DNA of 45,023 nt from a virus, in IMG/VR virus record IMGVR_UViG_3300033064_001374, positions 1 to 45,023 of that record; one strand, 5' to 3'. The position numbers were made by a program, and so were the translations under genes. Under the pieces are notes generated by a model. It saw only the letters and a program-made list of their open reading frames with translations, was not told the DNA's origin and ran no database searches. Shown one piece after another: positions 7,829 through 15,078 of this stretch; position 1 is the stretch's first letter, and each line of letters opens with the position of its first letter.

Positions 7829-9844
7829 TTAGCTTTCAGTAGCTAGTTTTTTAGTGTTCTTCTTATCTGCTCTAGAACCTTCTGGTTGTTCAAACTGTGC
7901 GTCGTTTGCACCAGAGTATTCGCCTTCAACTGCAATAGCATCTTCTTTTCTTCCAAAGCGCTTCTTAGCATCTCCTTGAAGTCTCTTAGAGGCTTCAGAA
8001 ATTGGAACAATTGATCCAGCGGTTTCAAATGCATTCTTACGACCCTCTTTAACAGAGAAGTCTGGGAACATACTTGGTTGCACCATAGGCTTTGTTTTCT
8101 TAGTTTTCTTTCCAGAAGGAACTAAACCACCAGCAGCTTTAGCGGTGCGAAGGTCATCAAGGCCAGAAGTAGTCTCTGTAGGGGTAAACGTAGTGTCTAC
8201 TCCAATTTTTTGTCCAGGACCAGCTTGGTTTGAAGTAACGTCAACTTTAAACTGTTGTCCACGGTTTGGATTACTTTGAGGTTTCCAATCCCGGTCAGTA
8301 GGGATAGTACTTGTAGTACGTACGGCAGGTGTAGTTTCTACTTTTAGATAAAAATCTTCTAGCTTAAACTTGCTCTTGCCAACTTGAGTTCCCTCTAGTT
8401 CGTAAGCTCTCTTTTCAAGAGGACCACTTCCCTTAGTAATTTTTTCTGGGCTTACTTCTTCGCTTACTGTTCTAGGAACACCAGTTCCAGGAAGCTTATC
8501 CTGAACCATTCTAGGACCTTTAGCGTTAAAGTCTGGAAGATCTGTTGGTGGTTTTGATCCCAATAGAACTGTCCCACTCTTTGCACTTGGTGGCTTAGGC
8601 TTATCAAAAGCTCTAGGATTAGGAGTAGGTGCTACAGGTGTGTAGGTATATTCATACTTTTCATTTCCAAATCCTTCAGCAGCAACTTTTCTTTTTCCAG
8701 AACGCTTCATGCCACGAGGAACAGCACCACTAGCCACATCAGCAATGTCGTTAGCAACACTTGCACCTTTTTTACGAGAAGTGCTAGAAGAGCCATGCTC
8801 GTTTAACATTTGTACTCTTAAGTGATCGATTAGGTCTACGCCTTTTGTAGGGCCTGCGCTGTAACGTAGTACTTCCCGTCCGCCTTTTCCTCCACGAGTT
8901 TTTGTTTTATCCCAACCTCTGTAACCAGAATCAAGTACTTCTCTACCGTCAGCTCCACGAGTTATTTTATTTACTACTCCTTCAGATCTAGTAAACGAAG
9001 AAGGCATATCGGGATGATTTTCAGCTACTGGAATTATTGCTTTAGTTGTTGGATGCTCCCAGTATTCATTTCCACTTAGCGTGTGAGTCATATCTTTTTT
9101 AGAAGTCTCATGTTGTACAACTTTTCCATGCAACCCTGCAACATAAGCTGGTAGGCGCATACCTGCAGCACTTGAGGCATTCTTATAAACTTCTTCATCT
9201 CCAATGCCCATAACACGCATTACTCTTGAGTAACGTGCGTGATGTCCGCCGTATACTTGAACGTGGGTAGTTTTTGGAGTATCATCTGGTGAAACGTCGT
9301 TTACTACTTTTCCAGTAGTTTTAGCTGTTTGCAGATCACGTGCGTGTAGTTTTAACGCTAAATCTAAATCTCCGTTTTCTGATCCAGGAAGACCCATACC
9401 AGACTTCATGCGATCAATTACGTTTGAAGCAACTTCTGGTCGGTCTGTAGCGTTTGACGCTGCAGGCACAGAAGCACCTTCTGGTCGAGAAGGTAAAGTT
9501 CCAAAATTAAGTACGCCAGTTTTTTCTTTACGTCCAGTACCTACTCGACGCTTAGAGCGTCCAGTTTCTTTTCCTAAGCTAAGTGGTTCAACAGTTGGCT
9601 TAGCACGTAATATGTCTGGAACATCTGGATTCTTAGGTACAGAGCCGGCAGAAGGTAAACCCTCCATACGTGCAGTATTTCCTGCTTGGATAGAAGCGTT
9701 AGATGCGTCTTTTGATTGAGCAACAATTGTTTCATCTGCTCGTTGTGCATTTTTTTCTAAACCTTTTTTTACAACATCATTTTTTGTGCGGTCAAATTCG
9801 TTTCCGCTAGAATCTTTTCCAGTTTTTGAATTATCTTTAGCCAT
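7829..9844 (-). CDS. Long low-complexity protein of the structural block
   Basis: The 671-residue product is rich in Lys, Ser, Thr, Pro and Gly, has no cysteine and no membrane segment, and shows no recognisable enzyme motif. A central part (about residues 195-330, including VQVYGGHHARYSRVMRVMGI) looks folded; the rest is probably disordered with scattered short helices. Its start overlaps the stop of the upstream 217-codon gene (TAATG), and both share a disordered, Ala/Lys-rich style. Position in a late block favours a minor virion or internal ejected protein, but this is inference only. Confidence 0.6.
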   Translation of the reverse strand: MAKDNSKTGKDSSGNEFDRTKNDVVKKGLEKNAQRADETIVAQSKDASNASIQAGNTARMEGLPSAGSVPKNPDVPDILRAKPTVEPLSLGKETGRSKRRVGTGRKEKTGVLNFGTLPSRPEGASVPAASNATDRPEVASNVIDRMKSGMGLPGSENGDLDLALKLHARDLQTAKTTGKVVNDVSPDDTPKTTHVQVYGGHHARYSRVMRVMGIGDEEVYKNASSAAGMRLPAYVAGLHGKVVQHETSKKDMTHTLSGNEYWEHPTTKAIIPVAENHPDMPSSFTRSEGVVNKITRGADGREVLDSGYRGWDKTKTRGGKGGREVLRYSAGPTKGVDLIDHLRVQMLNEHGSSSTSRKKGASVANDIADVASGAVPRGMKRSGKRKVAAEGFGNEKYEYTYTPVAPTPNPRAFDKPKPPSAKSGTVLLGSKPPTDLPDFNAKGPRMVQDKLPGTGVPRTVSEEVSPEKITKGSGPLEKRAYELEGTQVGKSKFKLEDFYLKVETTPAVRTTSTIPTDRDWKPQSNPNRGQQFKVDVTSNQAGPGQKIGVDTTFTPTETTSGLDDLRTAKAAGGLVPSGKKTKKTKPMVQPSMFPDFSVKEGRKNAFETAGSIVPISEASKRLQGDAKKRFGRKEDAIAVEGEYSGANDAQFEQPEGSRADKKNTKKLATES

Positions 9845-10497
9845 TATGCGCCTGCCTTTGGTTTGCGAGGCTTACGAACTGTAGCCGGAGTTGCTGCAGA
9901 ATCTGGGTTACTTACACTTTCTGAAGCAGTCTTCTTACCTAAGTTACGAGCATATGTTGGGCTCATGTCTGCCGCTTGCTCTTGATCAATCTGTCCAGAA
10001 GCAAGTGCAGATGTAGTATCTTTAAGAGTTGCGTTACGAGTTTTTGCTTTACGTGCAGGATTGCTTGCACGATCTGTTGGAGGTGTTCCGCCAGATGGGG
10101 GTGTTGGTGGAGTATCTACTTTAGCTGGTGTAGATGCTGCTTGATTTTTATATATTTGACCAGTTGCTTGCATTGATGGTCTTCCAGAATTATCAAAACC
10201 TCTTAAACCGGCCTCAGTCATTTTTGGCCCTGCTTCTATTCCGCGATCTATTTCTCTACCGCTACGATCATAAGCTAACTCAGCACCAGCATCTTTAGTT
10301 GCCATGTCCCAAGTTGAGCGTTCTTTTTTATGAAACGTATCAACGTCTGCTTTGCCTGCGTGTAAATCTAATTGAAGTTGGGCCATAGAACGCTCACGCC
10401 CTCTATCAGCAACTCCCCCAAATAATTTTGAAATCCAGTTGCCTGTACCACCACTTGATGGCTGTACAAAACCTTGATTATTCTGTGGTGCTGGCAT
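9844..10497 (-). CDS. Low-complexity protein, partner of the 671-residue protein
   Basis: A 217-residue product beginning MPAPQNNQGFVQPSSGGTGN with a helical middle (about residues 35-75, rich in Arg, Gln and Asp) and a Lys/Ala/Pro tail ending RKPRKPKAGA. No cysteine or membrane segment. AAGGATCC lies upstream of the ATG. It is translationally coupled to the following gene. It may be a virion-associated DNA-binding or internal protein on composition; no homology recognised. Confidence 0.55.
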   Translation of the reverse strand: MPAPQNNQGFVQPSSGGTGNWISKLFGGVADRGRERSMAQLQLDLHAGKADVDTFHKKERSTWDMATKDAGAELAYDRSGREIDRGIEAGPKMTEAGLRGFDNSGRPSMQATGQIYKNQAASTPAKVDTPPTPPSGGTPPTDRASNPARKAKTRNATLKDTTSALASGQIDQEQAADMSPTYARNLGKKTASESVSNPDSAATPATVRKPRKPKAGA

Positions 10498-10518
10498 AAG
10501 AAGGATCCGTTCCTTTGT

Positions 10519-10713
10519 TTAGATTAATATCATTTTAACTACTGCACCTGATTTTGTAAGCGCATCTGCCTGTTCGTTATAGTGATGAGCGCAGAATGTT
10601 AGGACGCCTGTACCAAAAAAGGCGCCAAACTGTGCTCTAGCAGAGCACTTGTCACATGCCTCCCGAACCCCCACCGTCAGAAGATCCATCTCCTGCTCCA
10701 GCATCTCCGCCAT
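10519..10713 (-). CDS. Small Cys/His protein resembling DUF7455
   Basis: The 64-residue product contains CDKCSARAQFGAFF and then LTFCAHHYNE, that is CxxCxAxA followed by an FCxHH pair. That arrangement matches, from memory, the DUF7455 family of actinobacterial and actinophage proteins, a single zinc-binding unit of unknown role. GGAG lies eight bases before the ATG at 10713. The start lies 62 bases inside the previous gene in another frame, a long but plausible phage overlap. Confidence 0.6.
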   Translation of the reverse strand: MAEMLEQEMDLLTVGVREACDKCSARAQFGAFFGTGVLTFCAHHYNEQADALTKSGAVVKMILI

Positions 10714-10906
10714 TTCCAGACTCCTGTCCTGAACTGTTATCGTTTCCTGGACCTACACCACCGTAATACTCACCGTAGTAACCATAACCACCGTAGTAAA
10801 GCTGTGACCAGGGGATGCCACCAACAACATAGCCACCACCCAAGCGACCTACCGTACGGTGGCGCTTGTGTTTCTTAACGTTGAACTGGTGCTTTTCGTT
10901 GTGCAT
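10652..10906 (-). CDS. Gly/Tyr-rich small protein
   Basis: The ATG at 10906 is preferred because GGAGG lies seven bases upstream; an in-frame ATG at 10945 has none. The 84-residue product has a basic His-rich start (HNEKHQFNVKKHKRHRTV), a Gly/Tyr-rich middle (YYGGYGYYGEYYGGVGPG) and a Gly/Ser/Asp tail. Such tyrosine-glycine sequences tend to self-associate. It follows the terminator after the Ig-repeat protein. A role in virion surface or condensation is guesswork. Confidence 0.6.
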   Translation of the reverse strand: MHNEKHQFNVKKHKRHRTVGRLGGGYVVGGIPWSQLYYGGYGYYGEYYGGVGPGNDNSSGQESGNGGDAGAGDGSSDGGGSGGM

Positions 10907-10945
10907 GGTTAATCCTCCCACTCTTGCTTGTCCAATATATGCCAA

Positions 10946-10967
10946 AGGCCGGGATTTCTCCCGGCCT
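10946..10967 (-). terminator. Terminator hairpin after the Ig-repeat/PASTA-like gene
   Basis: AGGCCGGGA pairs with TCCCGGCCT around a TTTC loop. On the minus strand it follows the stop at 10994 by about 27 bases, with only a short T run after it, so termination may be partial. The YCAACACAAACA repeat lies between stop codon and hairpin. Confidence 0.65.
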
Positions 10968-10981
10968 CTGCGCTATTAAGT

Positions 10982-10993
10982 TGTTTGTGTTGA
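10982..10993 (-). repeat. Copy of the oriented repeat YCAACACAAACA
   Basis: TCAACACAAACA on the minus strand begins immediately after the TAA of the Ig-repeat gene and lies before the terminator hairpin. It matches copies at 17846, 18640, 20126 and 25062 (plus) and 26330 (minus). Confidence 0.6.
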
Positions 10994-12049
10994 TTATGAA
11001 AGTACTGCGAACGGTGTAATTGAGATTGTAGCTGTTGAAGCAACTGAAGCTGTACCAGCTGCAACTGTCTGAGACTTGACAGTTCCTTCGACACCTGAAA
11101 GACCGGCAACAGAAAGTGAACCTGTTGATAGTGCTCCTGATGTTGCGGTTGTGTAAGAAACAGTATTTGCAGCAACTGCTGTAACTGTGAATGTACCGTT
11201 GAGCGCTGTATCTGGTGATACAAGTGATGCAACAGTAATTTTAGTTCCCACTGGGTACTTAGCACCAGCACCTGTTGAGGTGATTGTTGCTACTGCAGCT
11301 GTACGTGCAACTGCTGTGATTGTTGAAGCTGCGTTTGTAGCTCCTGCTGCAGTTGTGATGTTAGCTGCTTCGTAACCAGCATCCTTAAGTGTGTCAAGGG
11401 CTACTGCTGTAGTGTTACCAACTACTGAAGGTACAATGATGAATCCAATTCCTGCACCATCAGCTGCTGTACGAGCTGTTGTCTTTTCTACTTTTCCGTA
11501 CCACTGCCCTGTAACAAGTCCAGCGTTAGCTGCGTTTGTTACTGTGAACTTAAGTGCGTCTGCTGTAGCAACAGATGCTGCTGAAAGATTGTAAGCTGAA
11601 GCTGTAAGGCCAGTAATGTTTACTGAATCTCCAGCTGCAAGTTTATTTTGTGATGTGTATGTAACAGTTGTTCCATTACCTGTAGCTGCTGTAACCATAA
11701 AGTTACCTGCTGCTTCTACGAATGAAGGGAAGCCAGCCCACTCAGCTTCAATATCTGAGTTATCTCCCAGTGCTGCGTTTAGACGAGCTGATGCAATCTT
11801 GCTCTTAGTTGTCCACTGTCCGTTTTGTGTAGCGCCGTATGTTTCGGTAGCTGTTGGAGTTCCATCAGCACGCTCATCATTTGGTTGCTTAGGGAAGTTA
11901 CCCCATACAAAGTCGGTCTGTAGGTTTCCTGCTGAGTCGGTAAGATTACCGTTGTTGTTTGTTGTTGCTGCAGTATCTCCAATTGTAATGGATTCTGCTC
12001 CGGTAGCGTTGGCGGAACCAACGGCTGCGGGTAGGTTGTAGCTTGACAT
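10994..12049 (-). CDS. Virion surface protein with Ig-like repeats and a PASTA-like segment
   Basis: The 351-residue, Ala/Thr/Ser/Val-rich, cysteine-free product looks like an exposed structural protein (decoration, fibre or major tail type). Two similar beta-rich units are visible at about residues 116-182 and 245-315, each with a VTA...VTYT/VSYTT strand and a GTxVTVA-like turn, the kind of repeat common in phage surface proteins. Between them lies IIVPSVVGNTTAVALDTLKD followed by AGYEAANIT (about 204-232), which fits the PASTA consensus VPxVvGxtxxxAxxxLxxaG. PASTA domains bind peptidoglycan, so this could aid cell-wall contact. High expression is likely from its codon regularity. The exact structural role is uncertain. 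Confidence 0.65.
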   Translation of the reverse strand: MSSYNLPAAVGSANATGAESITIGDTAATTNNNGNLTDSAGNLQTDFVWGNFPKQPNDERADGTPTATETYGATQNGQWTTKSKIASARLNAALGDNSDIEAEWAGFPSFVEAAGNFMVTAATGNGTTVTYTSQNKLAAGDSVNITGLTASAYNLSAASVATADALKFTVTNAANAGLVTGQWYGKVEKTTARTAADGAGIGFIIVPSVVGNTTAVALDTLKDAGYEAANITTAAGATNAASTITAVARTAAVATITSTGAGAKYPVGTKITVASLVSPDTALNGTFTVTAVAANTVSYTTATSGALSTGSLSVAGLSGVEGTVKSQTVAAGTASVASTATISITPFAVLS

Positions 12050-12109
12050 TTATAGTTTCCTCACTGATCAATGTGATTGTTCGTTCGAACCCACAAAGGA
12101 TGACAGAAA

Positions 12110-12676
12110 TTAAGCCTCTTGTATGTGTGTATGAATCTCGCCACCCGAGTAGATGTCATGCTTGCAGGCGATTTCAATTGCCCGTCTCACAACCTTTTCG
12201 GCGGCCGCGGGTGTACTGATTTTTGAGTAGTTCAAAGCTTCAAGTGCGCCTAGTGCAACATCTCCACCACTACCAGCGTAGTAAACATTGCGGGCTTCTC
12301 TATCCCAAGAGTAGTCATTAAAGATCGGGTAGATGGTTCCTCTAATAGAAACAAGCAAGTTAGAGTCTTGCCATGCTGCATCGCCATCTTCTTTACCTTC
12401 AAAGCCTGCATCCTGGAAAGCTTTACGCATTGAGGGAATAAACTTCTTAGTAACAAATGTATCTAAATCAATAGTTGCACCTGGCTTTGGAGGTTTCCAA
12501 CCAAATTGAGTAATGTTTCCACCTCTAGAAGCGCCGGAGACAGCTATCAGTACACCGTTATTATTAACAATCTTAGATGTAGCAAGTTCCATATAGCGAC
12601 CATCTTCATCAGAGGCGCGGGAATCACAACCTATAACGGACCAACCATCACCTTGAATTGCAACAAGCGTAGTCAT
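12110..12676 (-). CDS. Proteasome beta-subunit-like Ntn hydrolase
   Basis: The 188-residue product begins Met-Thr-Thr, so Met removal exposes a nucleophilic Thr1 with no propeptide. Numbering from that Thr, D17-S18-R19-A20 match the 20S beta-subunit motif exactly; a Lys (TSKIV) falls at 34, one from the usual K33; SGASRGG fits the oxyanion-loop region; AGSGGDVALGALEAL fits the GSG around S129; and HDIYSGGEIH supplies the D166xxS169GG signature. HslV proteins lack this last motif, so the relationship is to true proteasome beta subunits or the related Anbu-type proteins. It is a probable protease lying among virion genes, just upstream of the Ig-repeat protein. It may process virion proteins or degrade host proteins. 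No ATPase partner is adjacent. Confidence 0.85.
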   Translation of the reverse strand: MTTLVAIQGDGWSVIGCDSRASDEDGRYMELATSKIVNNNGVLIAVSGASRGGNITQFGWKPPKPGATIDLDTFVTKKFIPSMRKAFQDAGFEGKEDGDAAWQDSNLLVSIRGTIYPIFNDYSWDREARNVYYAGSGGDVALGALEALNYSKISTPAAAEKVVRRAIEIACKHDIYSGGEIHTHIQEA

Positions 12677-12711
12677 GGATCCCTCTCAGTTGATAGTGCA
12701 ATCCTACAGTA

Positions 12712-13200
12712 CTACAGACCAGATCCTAGCTGGAACTCCTCTGGCCTTTTCCGGGGCAGATTTGAGTAGTCAGTCTTACTCCAAGGTGCTCCTTCTAAGT
12801 AAAGTGTAATAAAATCGTGGGTGGAGTCTGAGTTCTTCAAGATATCCCATAGGACGGCGTCTACTCCATCGTACTGGATCATAGATCCGTCTCTCATGCC
12901 AATGACTAGTACTTCCATCTCTTTATCAAGAGAGTAGCAAGCGTAATATGCTCTAGGTCGCGGACGGCCTAAGACGTCTGTCTTGCCAGATGTAGGAGCT
13001 GTTATATGTTCATACCCAGGGCCACACGGACTAGAAGAGCTCATAGAAGAGATTCGAGCTTCCCGTCCTTCTATTGTGGTATTAGGAGCTAGCTTGTCCT
13101 TCGTCGCCTCTTGTACGTTTAATGTTACATCGCCAGCTTGAGACTCTGATGCCCGTCTTCTATTGTAATAGTTATCTAGATCTCGACCTCTACCGGCCAT
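12712..13200 (-). CDS. KTSC-like protein
   Basis: The 162-residue product has a disordered N-terminal half and a folded C-terminal part from about residue 85: YYACYSLDKEMEVLVIGM, then DGSMIQYDGVD and WDILKNSDSTHDF. The order strand, GSxxxYxxV, helix, then Ser-rich turn and Phe matches KTSC domains (small beta-rich domains often fused to phage and lysyl-tRNA-synthetase-type proteins). Its start overlaps the upstream 39-codon gene by 11 bases. Role unknown; it precedes the proteasome-like gene in the same operon. Confidence 0.5.
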   Translation of the reverse strand: MAGRGRDLDNYYNRRRASESQAGDVTLNVQEATKDKLAPNTTIEGREARISSMSSSSPCGPGYEHITAPTSGKTDVLGRPRPRAYYACYSLDKEMEVLVIGMRDGSMIQYDGVDAVLWDILKNSDSTHDFITLYLEGAPWSKTDYSNLPRKRPEEFQLGSGL

Positions 13201-13309
13201 ATGCTTCCTCCAAATGCTTTTCCTCGCACATGCGAGCTAAATCAGGAACTACATAGACTTTTCTACATAATTGACACGTCCAGCGCTCTAAACGCTCCCG
13301 ATCATCCAT
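13190..13309 (-). CDS. Tiny zinc-finger-like protein
   Basis: A 39-codon frame from ATG 13309 to TAG 13190 encodes a product with CQLCRKVYVVPDLARMCEEK followed by His: C-x2-C-x13-C-x3-H, a compact zinc-finger pattern. It overlaps the start of the next gene by 11 bases. The ribosome site is weak, so the start is less certain; the conserved-looking Cys/His spacing is what supports it. Confidence 0.5.
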   Translation of the reverse strand: MDDRERLERWTCQLCRKVYVVPDLARMCEEKHLEEAYGR

Positions 13310-13364
13310 ATGAAGTGATTGTATCTACTGGCTACTGCCTAGTACTGGCATATGAGTTGGGTTA

Positions 13365-14069
13365 TTAGGAGTAATCCTTCTTAGTCCAATGCTCTGTTTT
13401 GTATAGCCCACTCTCTGAGTGCATTGCACTAAACCTTAAACTTTCTTGATTGCCTCTAAGATCATTATTTACCTCAAGTTCCCACTCATGACGTTTAATA
13501 GGTATCACCTGTAAGAATGGAGTCCCCTTAGGAATTACCCCTTCAAACCCTGTACTGATACAAAATAGAGCGTTTCCAGGAACTGCAAAGGAATCTGAGT
13601 CTACCAATCCTGAAAATGTTATAAATGGTAGATCAGGTCTGTTAAGTGGATGAGTGATTAGAGAGCTGTACCCTTCTGGAGTCTTGATACCCCATGGCAC
13701 ATTCCAAGAAAAAACCCAATCTGAATACCCATTTAATCTTTGTAGCCCCATTGAAGTTGTTATTAGTCGATCTTCAAGAGGACGCATTTCTGAATCCCAC
13801 CTTAAAGCTGGTTTAATGTCGTTATCAACCTCTACTTGCATTACTTCAATGTCACACCACGTACTTAACACATACCCCGCTGTCATTGCATCTAGATAAG
13901 GTACACATGGTTTTACTGTCATGTTGTCACGTGATGTATCAACCTCGCTTTTATATCTAGGAATTTTCTTGTACCACTCTGGAATTGCTTTTGATGCAGG
14001 TGTTGGAGGTGGTATCACTCGATTAATTTGCTCTGTAGGTGCATAAGCTTCCACAATTAACTTTTTCAT
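13365..14069 (-). CDS. Hypothetical phage protein, first gene of the minus-strand structural block
   Basis: The 234-residue product starts MKKLIVEAYAPTEQINRVIP and includes PEWYKKIPRYKSE, LPFITFSGLVDSDSF and GTPFLQVIPIKRHEWE. I recall similar strings in uncharacterised proteins of cyanophages and marine phages (possibly DUF6065-like), predicted beta-rich, function unknown. It is the promoter-proximal gene next to the divergent control region, so it is probably expressed first in its block. No catalytic motif seen. Confidence 0.65.
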   Translation of the reverse strand: MKKLIVEAYAPTEQINRVIPPPTPASKAIPEWYKKIPRYKSEVDTSRDNMTVKPCVPYLDAMTAGYVLSTWCDIEVMQVEVDNDIKPALRWDSEMRPLEDRLITTSMGLQRLNGYSDWVFSWNVPWGIKTPEGYSSLITHPLNRPDLPFITFSGLVDSDSFAVPGNALFCISTGFEGVIPKGTPFLQVIPIKRHEWELEVNNDLRGNQESLRFSAMHSESGLYKTEHWTKKDYS

Positions 14070-14143
14070 TACCCCACCCTATCGTATTTAGGCTACTGCC
14101 TCTCCCGTTATGGTCCCAACAGTTTATTTCACCTGGCCGAATA

Positions 14144-14217
14144 CGGACAAAACGGACATTTAAGGGTAGGGGGGGCAAATCGGACAAATCGGACAAATTA
14201 GAACAAAACGGACAAAT
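14144..14217. repeat. Iterated nine-base CGGACAAAT repeats in the divergent control region
   Basis: Copies of CGGACAAAT or near variants start at 14144, 14153, 14181, 14190, 14200 (variant AGAACAAAA) and 14209. Most are spaced nine or ten bases apart, that is head to tail, split into a pair and a group of four by a G-rich stretch (GGGTAGGGGGGG). They lie between genes at 14069 (minus) and 14353 (plus). Such iterons are typical of operators for cooperative DNA-binding proteins or of replication-initiator sites. Confidence 0.7.
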
Positions 14218-14272
14218 AAACTTAATGTGAAGGGCTTCAGAAGCAAAGGTTAGCAAGTAGGTAATCTTGTGT

Positions 14273-14310
14273 GCGGTGCCTAGTGGGTTCAACTCCTGCT
14301 AGGCACACGC
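14273..14310 (+). other. tRNA acceptor/T-arm-like hairpin in the leader of the first plus-strand gene
   Basis: GTGCCTA (14276-14282) pairs with TAGGCAC (14300-14306), continuing directly into GTGGG/CCTGC and a seven-base loop TTCAACT that fits the T-loop consensus TTCRANY. An unpaired A follows as in a discriminator base, then CGC pairs back to GCG at 14273. The D and anticodon arms are absent, so this is a minihelix, not a tRNA gene. It stands 43 bases before the ATG at 14353. Confidence 0.6.
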
Positions 14311-14352
14311 TGTATTGTGTCCTCTGTGGCACAGCAGTAGAAAGACATACCA

Positions 14353-14880
14353 ATGTCCGCACGCGAAAATCTGTCTGCGTTGCTCGCAACCCGTGGTAAG
14401 GGTGGCTCTATTGAGTCCATCTCCCAAGCAGGGCTGTGGTTCAACAACGACAAGACACTCACCCCGTCTGACTTCATCACGGTTGATAAGTTAGATGCGT
14501 CTAAGGCAATCACACTACTCGGCGGGTTCGCCGTATCTACCTATGGTCTTACACCACAGGTGGCTTACTCAATGCGTAATGCGTTCGCTAAGAAGTATGC
14601 TCAGGTAGTAGGTCTCTATGACCTATCACAAGCAGACTTCATCTCCGCCATTGGCGAGATAGATAAGGAGATTGCTGCTGATGTATTACAAAAGTCAGAC
14701 CACGCACTCTCTATGGGCACAGAACAAGAGCGTCTCATCAAGAACGCTCAGGCTGCCATTGACAAAGTCATTGACGCCAATGTGTCCCCAAAGGTTAAGC
14801 ACGATTTGCTTACTCTTGCTCGCACCATTGAGCAGAAGTTGGCTTATGCGCCTATCCAAAAAGTCGCACAAGTAGCCTAA
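14353..14880 (+). CDS. Hypothetical helical protein, first early gene
   Basis: The 175-residue product is mostly helical, without cysteine or membrane segments. It has a Ser/Gly-rich N-terminus, a hydrophobic centre (AITLLGGFAVSTYGLTPQVA) and a helical C-terminal region (about 100-175) that could oligomerise. Codon use is more C-ending than in neighbouring genes (GCC, ATC, CTC common), suggesting strong expression or different origin. It follows the iteron and minihelix leader and is followed by two stable hairpins. The start has only a weak GAAAG site. No family recognised. Confidence 0.7.
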   Translation: MSARENLSALLATRGKGGSIESISQAGLWFNNDKTLTPSDFITVDKLDASKAITLLGGFAVSTYGLTPQVAYSMRNAFAKKYAQVVGLYDLSQADFISAIGEIDKEIAADVLQKSDHALSMGTEQERLIKNAQAAIDKVIDANVSPKVKHDLLTLARTIEQKLAYAPIQKVAQVA

Positions 14881-14887
14881 TAATAGC

Positions 14888-14914
14888 GAGAGGGGGGACT
14901 AGCTCCTCCCTCTC
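14888..14914 (+). terminator. Hairpin directly after the first early gene
   Basis: GAGAGGGGGGA pairs with TCCTCCCTCTC (11 bp, one wobble) around CTAGC, eight bases past the stop codon. No T tract follows, so it may protect the mRNA 3' end or terminate inefficiently. Confidence 0.55.
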
Positions 14915-15040
14915 CCTATCTATGTCCACAGTATCCCTGTGGGCGTAGATGGGGTATGCCGAACAATCGGCTCACTCTGGTATGTAATGTGCCAGCCCCC
15001 GCACTAATAGATTACCTACAAGTGTCTTCTGTCTATCGAG

Positions 15041-15078
15041 AAGCCCTAGCCGTCCCCTTCTAAGTTCGGCTAGGGCTT
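15041..15078 (+). terminator. Terminator-like hairpin in the early non-coding stretch
   Basis: AAGCCCTAGCCG pairs perfectly with CGGCTAGGGCTT (12 bp) around a 14-base loop and is followed by TCTCATCTC. It probably ends the transcript of the first early gene, implying a new promoter between 15090 and 15370 for the genes that follow. Confidence 0.65.

Noticed and set aside
11187-12041. Long open frames on the plus strand opposite the Ig-repeat gene
   Set aside because: They mirror its Ala/Thr/Val-rich codons, lack ribosome sites and give implausible Ala/Val/Pro-rich proteins.
14273-14310. attP site for integration into a tRNA gene
   Set aside because: The T-arm and acceptor match is suggestive, but no integrase is seen in the window and the directly abutting complementary strand points to a hairpin instead.
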